Assembly (NCBI GenBank): GCA_032622095.1
Contig: CP136066.1
Span: forward strand, 56,326,609-56,390,608
Direction of reading: 5' to 3'
Length of the DNA stretch: 64,000 nt
Source of the DNA: Siphonodentalium dalli
Taxonomy: Eukaryota; Mollusca; Scaphopoda; Gadilida; Siphonodentaliidae
Shown: positions 24,680 to 36,250 of the stretch, in pieces
How positions within the stretch are numbered: position 1 is the stretch's first letter
Layout of the letters: every line of letters begins with the position of its first letter
Notes under the pieces: model-generated
Told to the model about the DNA's origin: nothing
Database searches by the model: none
The model's input: the letters and a program-made list of their open reading frames with translations, nothing else
Made by a program: the position numbers and the translations under genes

Positions 24680-27600
24680 CTATCAGTTTCAGGCATCCAT
24701 CACAAAACCGGACACTCCTATCACAACCAAATCAACGATAATGGTGCACTATCCTCACAAAATAAACTGATTTTTACTTCATGCGAATATGGTTATGTTT
24801 GGTCTGAGATGCCGTGAATGTATCCATGTGCCCATGACCACACGTTCAACAAAAAACAACATATGTTATTCAATAAAATGTAATGGTAGTTTGAAATTCC
24901 CATAACAACTACAGATGCCATAACACGCGGACTAGATCGTCTCGCCGGATTCAACTGTTGTCAGGAAACCCGTTTTAGCGTTTATTCCATTGTTCATTAA
25001 GGCAACACAGACGGAGAAATCACTAATATGACATCACTATCGATTAACATATCTTTGATTTGTTGTGGAATGCGACAGAAGTGTACTTTTACTACCCGCC
25101 CATAACAGTCACACAGTCACTCCATACATATATACACGCAAACAACACACACATGATCATGCAACAAAGATAGTTTTACCCATATACCTCATCCATGACC
25201 ACACAACCACATATGGTGCATATGCATACCCAAACATGAGCATACAGCCAAGAGTCACCATGCAGATACATCGGGTATATTCCTGCACTCCACCTCTGAC
25301 TATTTATTCACCACATGGTTACCTATTCACCACATTGTTGACCATATATTCACTCCCTTATATACATATTCACGTCACTCGTGATCATAGTCGATCCATG
25401 TAAACCTATCCACATCACTTTATACATGCCCATTCGCCTCACCCATGGTCAAACAGACACTCAAGATATACATACACACCTCATCCACAACAATGCAGTC
25501 ACTCCAGACATACATATACACATTACCAATGGCCATACATGTTGAGGCAAACTTGTCTATCAACACGCCTATATATACTCTGGGTATATTGCTTGAGTTT
25601 GACTACTGGCTTAACCATCTAACTTCGTCTCATTATTTGAACCTCTGGGGCCGTAGTGACCAAGTGGGTTTATTTTATAAATCAGCGGTCAGATGCTCGT
25701 AGCCCGTTAAAATATAACAATGGGTATATGTCAGACATAACCGTACAATAAAACCGCGGTGCTTTGAAATATAATCATGTTGGACTGGTGTTGCTAGATT
25801 GGTAATGCGAATAGTGGTTTCTATGTCTTAGCATGGGGTGCCAATCAGGGACGTGCCGATAGTAGTGGTTATGCAGGGTTCATACCCCCATCTGTAGTCA
25901 TACCAAAAGACTACTGGGCAATTTAAAATAGGCTACCATCTAGTAGTCTGTGAGGGAACATTTGAGAAAAATCAAAGCTTCAGGGGGTGGGGTGGAAATT
26001 GAATTATGCAAACTTGTGAGTTTGGTGTGGTTCAAAGGATGGGGTGCAGTTAGAGACCTCCCCCAACGCAAACACTCTAGCCTGGTCCCGAGTGCCGAAT
26101 ATCCCAGACTCAACCAGGGTTGCCCCGCGACCACACGGTAACGTCGTGCAAAAAGTAAGACGATAATTCTGTTGTAGATATAATACTGAAGACTGATCGT
26201 CAAAAAACGCAACATTAAAATACACCGGGCAAGGCTTATCGGTCCAAACTGTGGAGTGTGTTTTCCTTGTGTACTTGGGTAGCGGCTGAACGCACACGGT
26301 ATCTTTGTTAACGACACACGCTGTCGATGATGTGATTGACCCAATCTATCAGATTTGCCATTTTTATTTGTCAATGTATTATGACTAAATCGCGAGCACT
26401 AAGCGGCCACATTCCGCATGTATAGCGACTAAAACTGGTGTGTATATTTCTGAAGAATGAGTTTGGATGACATAATTGAGGTCTTTGAAATGGTACAACG
26501 TGAGGAAAAGGAAAAACCAAGAAAACGTCTCAGTAAAATTATAAGGGATAGGTCCAACCCACTAAAAGAATCAGTGAAGTGGCTAGTGTGTCTCCGTTGC
26601 ACACCATGGACATTCCGACGGCACCACCCCTTCAACCAAAACAAACACACATACTTACGTAATTCCATTTGCATTGTGGTCCCTAGCCGGAGGGATCAAC
26701 GTAATCTACTGAGCGAACTATGTGAAAAATGGGAAATGTTTTAGATCTGACCTGAAAATTGCAATAAATCCTAAGATCTAGTTATCTAGCTTCACATAAA
26801 TTCACAGGGCACGGGGGGGGGGCGATAAATTTACACCGGACCGACGACGGTTCGGCTCAGTGTGAGAACATTTTGAAATCGCAAAATCCTAGCATCTAGA
26901 CTGGCCTCGAGCTTAATTTCCAACCTGACACCCCTTACTTCGGTTGAAAAATTTCGAATAATTAGCAGTGGTTTGACTGGCCCCGGGGAGGGGGCAGCGC
27001 ACAAGCTTGCCAAGAGTTGGGCAATTCCAACCTTACCAGACCAGCGTAGCAGGGACTGAACTTTGCCTTGGAGTCTGACGACGTGGTTGATTCGCCACAT
27101 GTTGCCATTTGTTCCGAACATGCAGAGGGGCGAATCATTTTTATCCTTCTTTTTAATTCGACCCAAATGTTTTTCAGCCCAAAATATTTCACCAGGTGGC
27201 CACAAATTTGTTGCCACCATTCCTGAACAATGCAAAAAATAATAATAATAAGGAATAAGTAACACAATTCACGTTGATTGGCATTTTACCCGATGTTAAC
27301 TAGCTCATTGGTATATAAAATAGGACAAACCGTATTCCACTTTTCCACTATTGAATAATTATGGTGGCACAAACTGATGTTGTCCACTTTATATGGTTAA
27401 ACAAATATAAAAGATAAGTGAGTTGGGGTGGTAATGTGTTTACTTAGCTTTTGTTTACATAGCCATCGTTCTTAGGCTAAATAACCATTAACTCATTGAT
27501 AATCTAAAACATTTTTTTCTAAACAGATAGAGGTGAACAGATAACTCTTAATTTGTTAATATAATATTTAGGTTTGTGTGACTTATAATTAGTACATTAT

Positions 27601-28480
27601 GACCGAAGCTCACTTACTAGCTCAAAAATTGTGTTATAGTCCGGCAGCCAAACCGCAATTTTTGGCTGATACGTGTTTTCGTGTATCAATTTTTTTCTTT
27701 GTTGTCCGGTGTGGTCCTGTGCGTTAGTCGAAAGATTCATAACTTCGAAAAGCAAATGGTTCTATTCTTCTTCGATGTCAAAGCATTCCTGGTTGGTTTT
27801 GCTGTCATCATAATTATGGTAATACTGAAGAGCGTTTCTCTCAAGTATGTGCGTTAAATCAGACTTAGTTGACTTTTTGTCATAGTTAGTACTTAGTGTA
27901 GTCAGTTGACTTGTTTTTCATAATGTGATTTCTTCAGTTTGCTAATTAGGACATGATGGGTCGAATTGTGTTGTTTTAATGTGGCCCAATGCCCTTCCAT
28001 ACATACCAGAAAGAGATTTACTCTTGAGCAACGTGAATTTGATTTCTTATTCATTATTCATCATACATGAATGGAATTCGTTCATAGCCAGTTCGGCCAA
28101 ACATTTAGAGCCGAAACAATTATGGGTGGAGTTTAAACAAGTGGGGTGAAAAGTGGTGCAAGCGCTGCTCGGGTCGAAACATATTAGAATTTTGAGGAAA
28201 TGACCATGGGAACGTCCTCGGTGATGTGTTCGGGATGAAAAATTGGCCCGAACAGTTTTTTGTATGGGTTTCAACTGAAAACATGGGTCGAAAATAGGGA
28301 AAGTCTGGAAATTGACGGGAAATGGTAGGTATAACCCCATAACCATGCATAGCCACATCGGCTTTGAGACTCAACAGGAAGGTTAAATATTCCAGGGAGT
28401 TTCGATCAAAACAATTGTTTTATACCCCAGAGACAAGCGAAACAGAATGTTTCTCAAATTAAAAATGGTAGTGTTTGGAG
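24680..28480. other. No intact gene; may include further debris of the fossil element
   Basis: The region before the fossil integrase should hold its packaging ATPase if the gene order of the young element applies. I looked for a Walker A motif on the + strand between 27500 and 28480 and did not find one. ORFs at 25940-26374, 26831-27265 and 28047-28358 have no recognisable domain. Confidence 0.35.
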
Positions 28481-28499
28481 ACGATTTATGGAAAATAGG

Positions 28500-29315
28500 T
28501 TTGTTATCTGTTCAGAATCTGGCGAAATTTAACAATAATATTAATTATTTCTTGTAGTAATTAGTGTCTTTTCAAAATGTTTATCTGTGGAACCAATGAA
28601 GAGAAAAACTGCAAAAGACGTGAAGAATGCATTCGAAAAGAGTTCACAGTCTTCTCATAAAAAACCTGTATATTGAGATCAGATAGTGGTCTTGAATTTA
28701 CTAATAAAATGCTCATATATCTTCAAACAAAATAAGGAATCAATTACTATAATACTTCTAATGCAATCCATGCGTCTGTTACTGAGTGTTAATAAGACAA
28801 CTAAAAAAACTAAGCATTACATATATCTTTTTCAAGATATAGTGTCACCATATAATTCAACCCCACCGATCATTAAATTACTTAGCACCAAAGGACATAA
28901 ATAATAAATATAAAGCTAGTATCTGAGCTTATAATAATTTATTAAGAGGAAAGTTAATTTCTTACATAAAGTTGGTGATTATGTGAGAGTTTCATATTTG
29001 AAGAGTAAATGTCGCAGATCCTATCAACAGCAATGGTCTGGTGATATGTATAATTAAAGCTAGATTTAGCAGACAATCATTACCTTTATATAAACGTGTT
29101 GAGTTTAACGGTGAGGACATAAAGGGTTGGTGGTATCTCAGTGAGTTGACAATAGTAACAAAGAATAGAGAATAACTTTGGAATGTGGAAAAGATACTTT
29201 GCAAAAGGAAGCGAGCTAGGCAAACATACTATTATGTACAATTTCAGGATTGGCCATAAAAATGTAACACATGGGTAACGAAATCGGATTTGGTACCAAT
29301 CAACCAAAATGGATG
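28500..29315 (+). pseudogene. Fossil Maverick/Polinton integrase with chromodomain
   Basis: Read across stops and frameshifts, the + strand shows the whole back half of a Polinton integrase: FNNNINYF then VVISVFSK (core strand with first acidic region), KRKTAKDVKNAFEK, RSDSGLEFTNKM (second catalytic Asp), FQDIVSPYNSTP, GDYVRVSYLKSKCRRSY (C-terminal barrel), LPLYKRVEFNGEDIKG, and a chromodomain WNVEKILCKRKRARQ ... YYYVQFQDWP ... TWVTKSDL. Each piece aligns in order with the intact integrase at 52951-54057 but is well diverged. There are at least five disabling changes, so it is inactive. It was found from residual similarity, not from any long ORF. Confidence 0.85.
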
Positions 29316-29745
29316 ACTTTCATATGTATTGTCGGAGTGATGGCTATAAGAGAGTATATCCTTGGCATAAACATTACCAATTCCAGCTTCATTGTAACAG
29401 ACCAATCCAACTTAATGGCTTATGATCACTAGGACTCACTTAATTTACTTACTTGTCTGACTCAACTGATGGATTAGGAGACAGTTATTACCTGTATGTG
29501 TATGCAGATATGTTGGTAAACTCAATCGTTAACAGTAAAGAGAAACCAATTTTGCGGAAAATGAAGTAATCTTTATTTTATTCTAATAAGTGTATTGAAG
29601 ACAGCGAGACAACTTATATTCCCTTGCGGATTTTAGAATTTGCAGATATTGAATTGTATATAAGTGATGAAAAAGAACATCATTTCTGAAGAAAAAAGCT
29701 TTCAGAACTTACACTTCTTTTCAAGAAAACATTGAAATGAACAGT
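29312..29745 (+). pseudogene. Fossil Polinton minor capsid (penton) protein
   Basis: It begins directly after the fossil integrase. Recognisable pieces in order are DDFHMYCRSDGYKRVYPW, FQLHCNRPIQLNG, YYLYVYADMLVNSIV, EKPILRKM, YIPLRILEFADIELYISDE and LTLLFKK. They match, in the same order, the intact penton at 54391-54831 (for example YIPLKVKEIYDMELYIRDQ). Several in-frame stops and shifts separate them. The gene order integrase then penton equals that of the young element, apart from the small ORF at 54089-54412, which was not seen here. Confidence 0.8.
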
Positions 29746-30050
29746 CAGATTTGTATACCTGACCCTCTGCATGAAGTGGTTTAAATTTCTAAGAGAAGGA
29801 AGCCTCTGGAAAGAAAAATAAGCAAATGACCCCAAATCAACCAATCACAAGTATTTCACCAACATTTCAAGGCGTGGAATAAGTTAAGGATGAGTTATCA
29901 AGAGAATTTCGAAAGAAAGCAAAACGGAAATGCAAAATAAAATGCAGACACAGAGTAACTAAGCATCAAGCAAGTAGAGTAACTAAGAATCAAGCATACT
30001 AAAAGAGGCAGAAGAAATCTAAGACCATAACAGTGAGACGAGCACCAAAG
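29745..30050 (+). pseudogene. Fossil of the basic protein that follows the penton gene
   Basis: Readable pieces are QICIPDPLHEV at the start, SPTFQGVE, ELSREFRKKAKRKCK and a lysine/arginine-rich KRQKKSKTITVRRAPK. They parallel the intact 54831-55196 product (YIPD near the start, SPSQQDVERAK, KRGKKRKLVSK). The match rests on order and composition and is weaker than for the two genes before it. No major capsid remnant was found after it. Confidence 0.5.
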
Positions 30051-30059
30051 CTGAGAACT

Positions 30060-33000
30060 AAATTGGTCAGAAACATTTCTCCGATGGGTGATAGTGGTGT
30101 TGTCTCCTTCTAGAAATGGGGCACTTATATGACCATCGCAAATCATATAGGAATAATACCTCGTTCCTACAATGTATGATGGCACAATGAATAGCGTTTG
30201 GATTCATAATAATTTATGTTTCTGGGCTGCGAAACGGTTGCCAAGAAATGTTCGTTTCGTTCTCCCAGTCTGTTTTTGAAACGCTATGGGTTTTAGGTTC
30301 TGGTGGATCTGGAGTATGGCGATTTTCAGACATGTCTATATAGTGTTATAAATGAGATGTTCCAGAACCCATATCATGCACCCACCTACCAAAATACTTG
30401 CATGTAACACGAAAAGAACAACGAGACCCACTTGAAATCCTAAACGTTCTTTCTAGCCATACTGACTCCCCTCCAATTCGAGACTATAGCCTATATTATT
30501 GGCGGCGTGGCGACGTTAAGGGCATGTCCAAATTAATTGTCGACACGCCTCATCCCATCCGGGCAACATCTTCATATATACGGTATTTTAATTTTATTTG
30601 TTTATCTCTGAATTCAGATACAGATTATACACTAATACTATATAACAAGTTGATTATATGGTGACAGTATTGAGTTCCTTTTTAAGGTTACACATATTAC
30701 AGGTTACGTATTTCAGACTGGATGACACCAGGGCAGCTAGCAATTGATTTGTACCTGACATTCAGCCAAATTGAGTGAACAATGATTCCAACATTAATAA
30801 CAACAAATAGGCAAAATATGTATATACATGTATAGTCATCCTCCAATCTGACAATTTGTATTATAATATGTTTAAACCAACTGGCTACGAATTTCATGAA
30901 AGCATTGTGATTCTGTGTACGTAGCATCAACTATAAGACTAGAGCCAGATTTCGGCCTTGTCACCAAACGCCCAGAAATACCTATATCGACAGGAAGGGG
31001 ATTTTGATCTTTATTTGTAAACTGTTGAATGACGCACTAACCGTGATAAACACAAAGGCGTTTATCCTCCAAGGTGCACCTGTTGTTCTGGAAATCGATA
31101 CATCAATCTTTTGAGACTGGTTGCATTTTGTGTGGTCGCCGTCCATTTATTACAGCAAAATATATAACCGGGATTGTTATGTATTATTATCCTGCCGATA
31201 TATATATACGGGGTACATATACGTTATTATTACCAACAATATCATCTACACATTTAATATCAATGTGTGTAATTGTACCACAAATCGTTATTTACATGTG
31301 TGATAGAGCATGGTGAATTGAGCGCCGTTTGCGGAATGTGTTACAACTATAATAACAGCGATCGCCCTTGTAGTGGTAATCAAACAGACAATATAGACAT
31401 TTCGCAAAATCACTTACGGATAGGATCTATAGTCCTAGTAAAGTGGACACCATCACAATTTACCCACGACGGTTAATTTTTAATAATTTATGAAACGGCG
31501 CCAATATATTCAGTTACAAATATAGTTGATGGAGAAAGTAATGTGTGTCTATTTCAGATCCCATGTTCTTATCCGTCTTATTATACATCACACGGATAAT
31601 GTTAGAGGATCCCCAAGCAGGCATACAGTTTCAATTGCCTCTCCCAAGACATATACAATGTCATTCCTAACACAATTTGTTCTCACCAATAAGCCTGTTC
31701 TCCGGAAAACAGCACGTTGGGGGCTTACACATAGGATTTGTTATAGTTATAGGTTCATTATCGGCTTAGAATCACCTCATCGTTAGTCGATAATGTGCTG
31801 AAAATGAGAGAGTTTTAGTCAGATTATCGACTCATAATGAGGCTATTCCAAGCAGATTATGACTCAAACAAGTCAACTCACGCCTTTTAATGTTCACGCT
31901 CTTTAACATGGTTTCACTGTGGTCCGCGATACAAAACTGAATAACTGGTCTGAGTCCATTATCTGCTTATTTAAGAATGAAACAATCCAATTATGTACCT
32001 GTTTCACACTGTAGGTCGAGTATATGCGTATTTGTGCGAGGATATGTTGGATTCCACAGTTTGATTTAATTACTGACACAATATTAGATGGATATTTTAC
32101 ACTGCATATAGGTGGAAATTGTTCTCATATTCTGATTATCCAACTAGTAACTGGGACGGTTTTGATTTGTTGGTCTCAAATGGCCACCAGTTGGACTTAT
32201 TCAAACTTTAGGTGCTGTCAGGTTGGACATTTCCAACGGAATTGGAGACGCAAATGCAACTTCGCTATAACCAGGGATTTTGATCCAGGTGTTGTTGACA
32301 ATTACTACAGATGGGCAATGCTATATATATTAGGTATATATACTGTAAGGTGGCATATTATTAAGCAAAGTGAATATTGGATAAAATCGTTACAATGAGA
32401 TAATATGGGGTGAAACAGTTAGATATGGTTGGTACAAATTCGCAGAGCGTGTGTAAGGTTACGATACCATATTTCGTGAGTTCACAAGTGTTTTAAATGT
32501 AAAGGGCGAGGGTCATTGGTTAAATCAAAATGTATAAATGGTATTCTAAATGAGTAGTGCAAAGTGCATTTCATGATATTTAATGATATTTAATGATATT
32601 TTATATATATATATTTTAGATTTATCAATATTCCCACAAGAAACAGTGTCGATGGGTAGTCGATATCTTCTCCATCTACACCTGGTTAATGTAACTCGAT
32701 GGTGTCTTTCATGGTTAATCGTTTCTCATCAAGCATTTGGTCAAACTTTGGAAGTTCAAATAGCAACTACTCGTTCAGAGAGTCGAAACGTTTGAGCGAC
32801 CCTGGCGATGTTTGCTTTGAATCAACATAATCAACATGAATGTGATGTTGCCTTAAAGGCACGGGCGGCGTTCGTTGCCGAAATATTCATATTTGTTCAA
32901 ATCGCCATCAACAGAAGGAACACCAAAATATGTATAGTTTTGCTCATATGCCAAACAGAATCACCGCATAAATAGTATATTGTCGTCAGGACGTACGATG

Positions 33001-33650
33001 GTGTATGTAAACAAGATCCTGCTCGTGTTACAGAAGTTGTGCTTTTGTTTACATAACACGGCGCAATTTTATTGGTTAACCACACACAAATGATACAAAC
33101 GCTCTTTATAATTTCCATATCAGGACATCAGTACCAAATAACGCTCTTTATGTTTACCATGTCCGGATCTAAACAAAAGCCACGAAAAGTAACTTTTTTA
33201 GCTTGTTTTACATAACAAAGGGGGAAAAGTTGACAATAACATACTGTTTATGCCATATTTATGATTGGCATAAGAACAAGGTATGTCTATATCTTACTCT
33301 TCCTTCTGTTTATGACGGTTTTTGACGGAGATGAATATTTTAACAGCATACCCACCACCAAGGCCTACCGTATCTTTAACAACCTCAATTTGAGTTGATT
33401 ATTTTGTAATAACTGTTGCAACTTCGGTAGATGTTTCCATGGCATGTGACCTGAGTGATATCGGTCAGGTCAAAGTTTGTTGCTTGCGATATATGTGTGA
33501 TGGTGGTATGACTGGTGTATGTCTGAGTGACGGCATCAGCACACTTTTTTGTAGAAACGACAGCAGAGTATGTGATTGATTTATTTGATGGTCGCGCACC
33601 AACTGTTATCTTTGCATCGAAAAATGTTACTTAACCTTACATCTTTAAAT
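30060..33650. other. No supported gene
   Basis: A capsid-protein remnant was expected after 30060 but not seen. The 32024-32398 ORF (124 codons) has no recognised motif. No strong tandem repeat was noticed. Confidence 0.35.
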
Positions 33651-33659
33651 TTGCGGCTG

Positions 33660-34365
33660 CGCGAAACTGTCAGTACTCAGGCGTTATGCCAACTGGGGGA
33701 ATGTAGCATTCTACTAACATCGCCCAAAATCTCAAAGAAATCGACCAAAGAACTCCATATAAAACACCGTCTGAACTACGCTCAATTGTAAATATTTACA
33801 TCTCGTTTCGGGACGCTACAATTGGCGATAAACTAATGCAAATGATTTCGCCAACCATACGCATTGCATTTAAAGACATATTATGTACTTGTTCGGATGC
33901 GTGAAACTTATAAGTTAGTATTCAGGCGCTGTACCAACTGGGGGATGTGAAATTATACTAACATTGCCGAAAATCTTAACGAAATCGACCACACCACTCC
34001 ATAGAAAACATTGCCTGAACAACGCGCAATTGTAAATATTTACATCTCGATTCGGGACGCAACAAACGGCGATAAACGAACGCAAATTATTTCACCACCG
34101 AGAGTCATTGAATTTAATTGATATATAATAATGACGGTATGTGTTGTAAATTTGGATTTATATTAGCAAAAATAACTACTTTGAGCAAGATTATTCTACA
34201 TTACTAATTGATCACCCTATCTTAGTGTTTCACATCACTTTAATAACTATATAAGACTGTGTGTTGTAAATTTGGATTAATATTCATAAAAATAACTACT
34301 TTGAGCAAGATTATTCACCATTTCTATTTGACCACCCAGCCGGAGTGTTTCACATCACTTTAACT
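33660..34365 (+). repeat. Dispersed repeat family R1, tandem pair (copies 4 and 5)
   Basis: The CCAACTGGGGGAATGTAGCA / CTCAATTGTAAATATTTACA / GGGACGC block occurs twice (from about 33685 and 33938). The GTGTTGTAAATTTGGATT ... TTTGAGCAAGATTATTC ... TTTCACATCACTTTAA block also occurs twice (from about 34140 and 34260). Confidence 0.8.
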
Positions 34366-34369
34366 TTCG

Positions 34370-35620
34370 GAATCCGTACGTTGGATATGTCAGGTGGGCG
34401 GACTTTTTTCTCACTGCGTGGTTTTCTTGAGGCACCCGATGAAAAAAATCATTCTTAAATAAAGCCGAAATTTTTGACAGAGTAATTTCACACATTTTGA
34501 GAAGAGATATTCGTCCAATTTTGATATCTGAGAATGGGGCGATAACCAGAGTAAGGTAATACATGTAACCATTGAATCTCGGAATGGCAGTCATTTTTCA
34601 ATGGCAGTAATTTTTTGGGTGAGACGAATATGACGATCGACGAAAAACGTTGTCTTTCGTTTATTATAATTTCTAAAGTAAGAGAGCTATGCCGCATTGT
34701 TCTATGGCATGATAAACTACTGCCAATTAGCTATATTTTAGAGATAATTTATCGATGTAGGCTGCATTATTTCTTATCAGAAGCAGAAAAATCAACCCTC
34801 CCCTAAATAATATATAGGTTTCTGTCTACGGACTCGAACATTAAAGTAAAACAGTATATATTGTTACCCTCCTCCCTATTTTCCACCCTTTTGATTGGCC
34901 CATGTCCTGTCACGTGCCGGGCAACAAATCACACTGTCGCCCGCTGGGCCGGGAGACATTGTTTTTGTCGCCCGCTTGATGTTATATTGCAAGAATACCT
35001 CCAAACACAGAATGCAGTAACTAATCTATTTCACATCACTACGACCTACTAAAATCATAGTTCTTATATACCCCACATATTCGCAAAACACACCAGTTGT
35101 GGTGTTTGCTAATTTGCATATATTTAGTGAACACTAATATTTGAACTGTTAAGTTAATAGTTTTATCGGACAAGCGTTATTATGTACTTTTTATATCGAA
35201 ACATCGCGGTGATTCAATATGTTCATGTCGACATTATGGTGCAAGATTGAAAGAGTGGATCCTTTGAGGTTGGTTGGTTATAAATGTTTGCTGGTGGACA
35301 ACGTAATGCATACGTTTGTCGCGAATATTGAATATACCACATTGCAGAAGGCGATAACATACCTTATGGCTTATCGGTTTACATTGCATGGACCGATATT
35401 GACGATTTTACCACCAAAATGATCGTAAATAAACGCTGATTATCAAACGCTTAACGGCTTGACTATCGTTTATGGAACAGAAATCCTATAGGACGATAAG
35501 TAGTTACTGAAAATATACATAATCGGGGAAAAATAGCACTCGTGACTCAGTGCAACATCGTGCGTGTGGATGGCAAGGATTTTTTCCTGTTGTATAATCG
35601 GATAACAAAACAATTGTTGC
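34370..35620. other. No supported gene; piece of a hairpin family
   Basis: At about 34950-34985, GGGAGACATTGTTTTTGTCGCCCGCT resembles an arm of the hairpin at 35631-35739. Otherwise nothing is recognised. Confidence 0.4.
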
Positions 35621-35630
35621 CCTTTTTCTC

Positions 35631-35739
35631 GGGAGACATCGAGATTTGTCACCCGCTCGAGAACGGAATGTCTCCCTCGGAGCTGCGCTCCTCGGGAGAC
35701 ATTCCGTCCTTGAGCGGGTGACAAATCTCAATGTCTCCC
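35631..35739. repeat. Long hairpin, about 45-bp arms
   Basis: The left arm runs from GGGAGACATCGAGATTTGTC to GGAATGTCTCCC. The right arm is the near-perfect complement (GGGAGACATTCC ... GACAAATCTCAATGTCTCCC). The loop CTCGGAGCTGCGCTCCTC is itself palindromic. The flanks TTGTATAATC and CAACTGTATAATG are not clear target duplications. Confidence 0.8.
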
Positions 35740-35869
35740 TCGACAGCGGGCGACAACTGTATAATGTACCTCCTGACTCGAAATTTTGATAAATTGCCGA
35801 TTGTTTTCCCAAAACATGATATAAAACTCATTTTGTTTAATAAAAAAAAAATATATAGTAAGGGTGGAT

Positions 35870-36250
35870 GATGATAATGATGATGATGATGATGATGTTG
35901 TTGTTGATTATGATAGAGCGACTATCCACTTCCGCCATATGAAAATGGCAAGCCAGACAACAGTGGCCCGCTTTGTAAATATATGTATATATGTTAATTA
36001 GTACTCTGTATTCGCCACTTAATTGTGGCGTTGAGTTAAATAAACAATCACAATCAGGTAATTGGTGTATACGGCAATTTTTATTCCGCCTTGGATTAAA
36101 AATGACATACCAACCCCAAGATGGCTGCAAATATGGTGGCCGGAATATAGGTGGAAATTGTGAAATATGTAAGAACGCACAATTACTTGCTTAAATGGCT
36201 TAACCAACATAACGTTGGTTGATAAACTGCTAAACTATAGTTTAAGGTAT
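35870..36250 (-). repeat. Dispersed repeat family R2, copy 1 (with (GAT)n tract)
   Basis: The minus strand carries GTTTATCAAC, AAGCCATTTAAGCAAGTAAT, TGCGTTCTTAC, CCACCTATATTCCGGCCACC and CAGCCATCTTGGGGTTGGTA. These recur on the plus strand at 39430-39580 and 39750-39905. A (GAT)n microsatellite opens the interval at 35874-35900. Confidence 0.75.

Noticed and set aside
25940-26374. 144-codon minus-strand ORF
   Set aside because: No domain recognised, no splice context, and composition like the flanking non-coding DNA.
32024-32398. 124-codon plus-strand ORF
   Set aside because: No family match by eye and no flanking exons.
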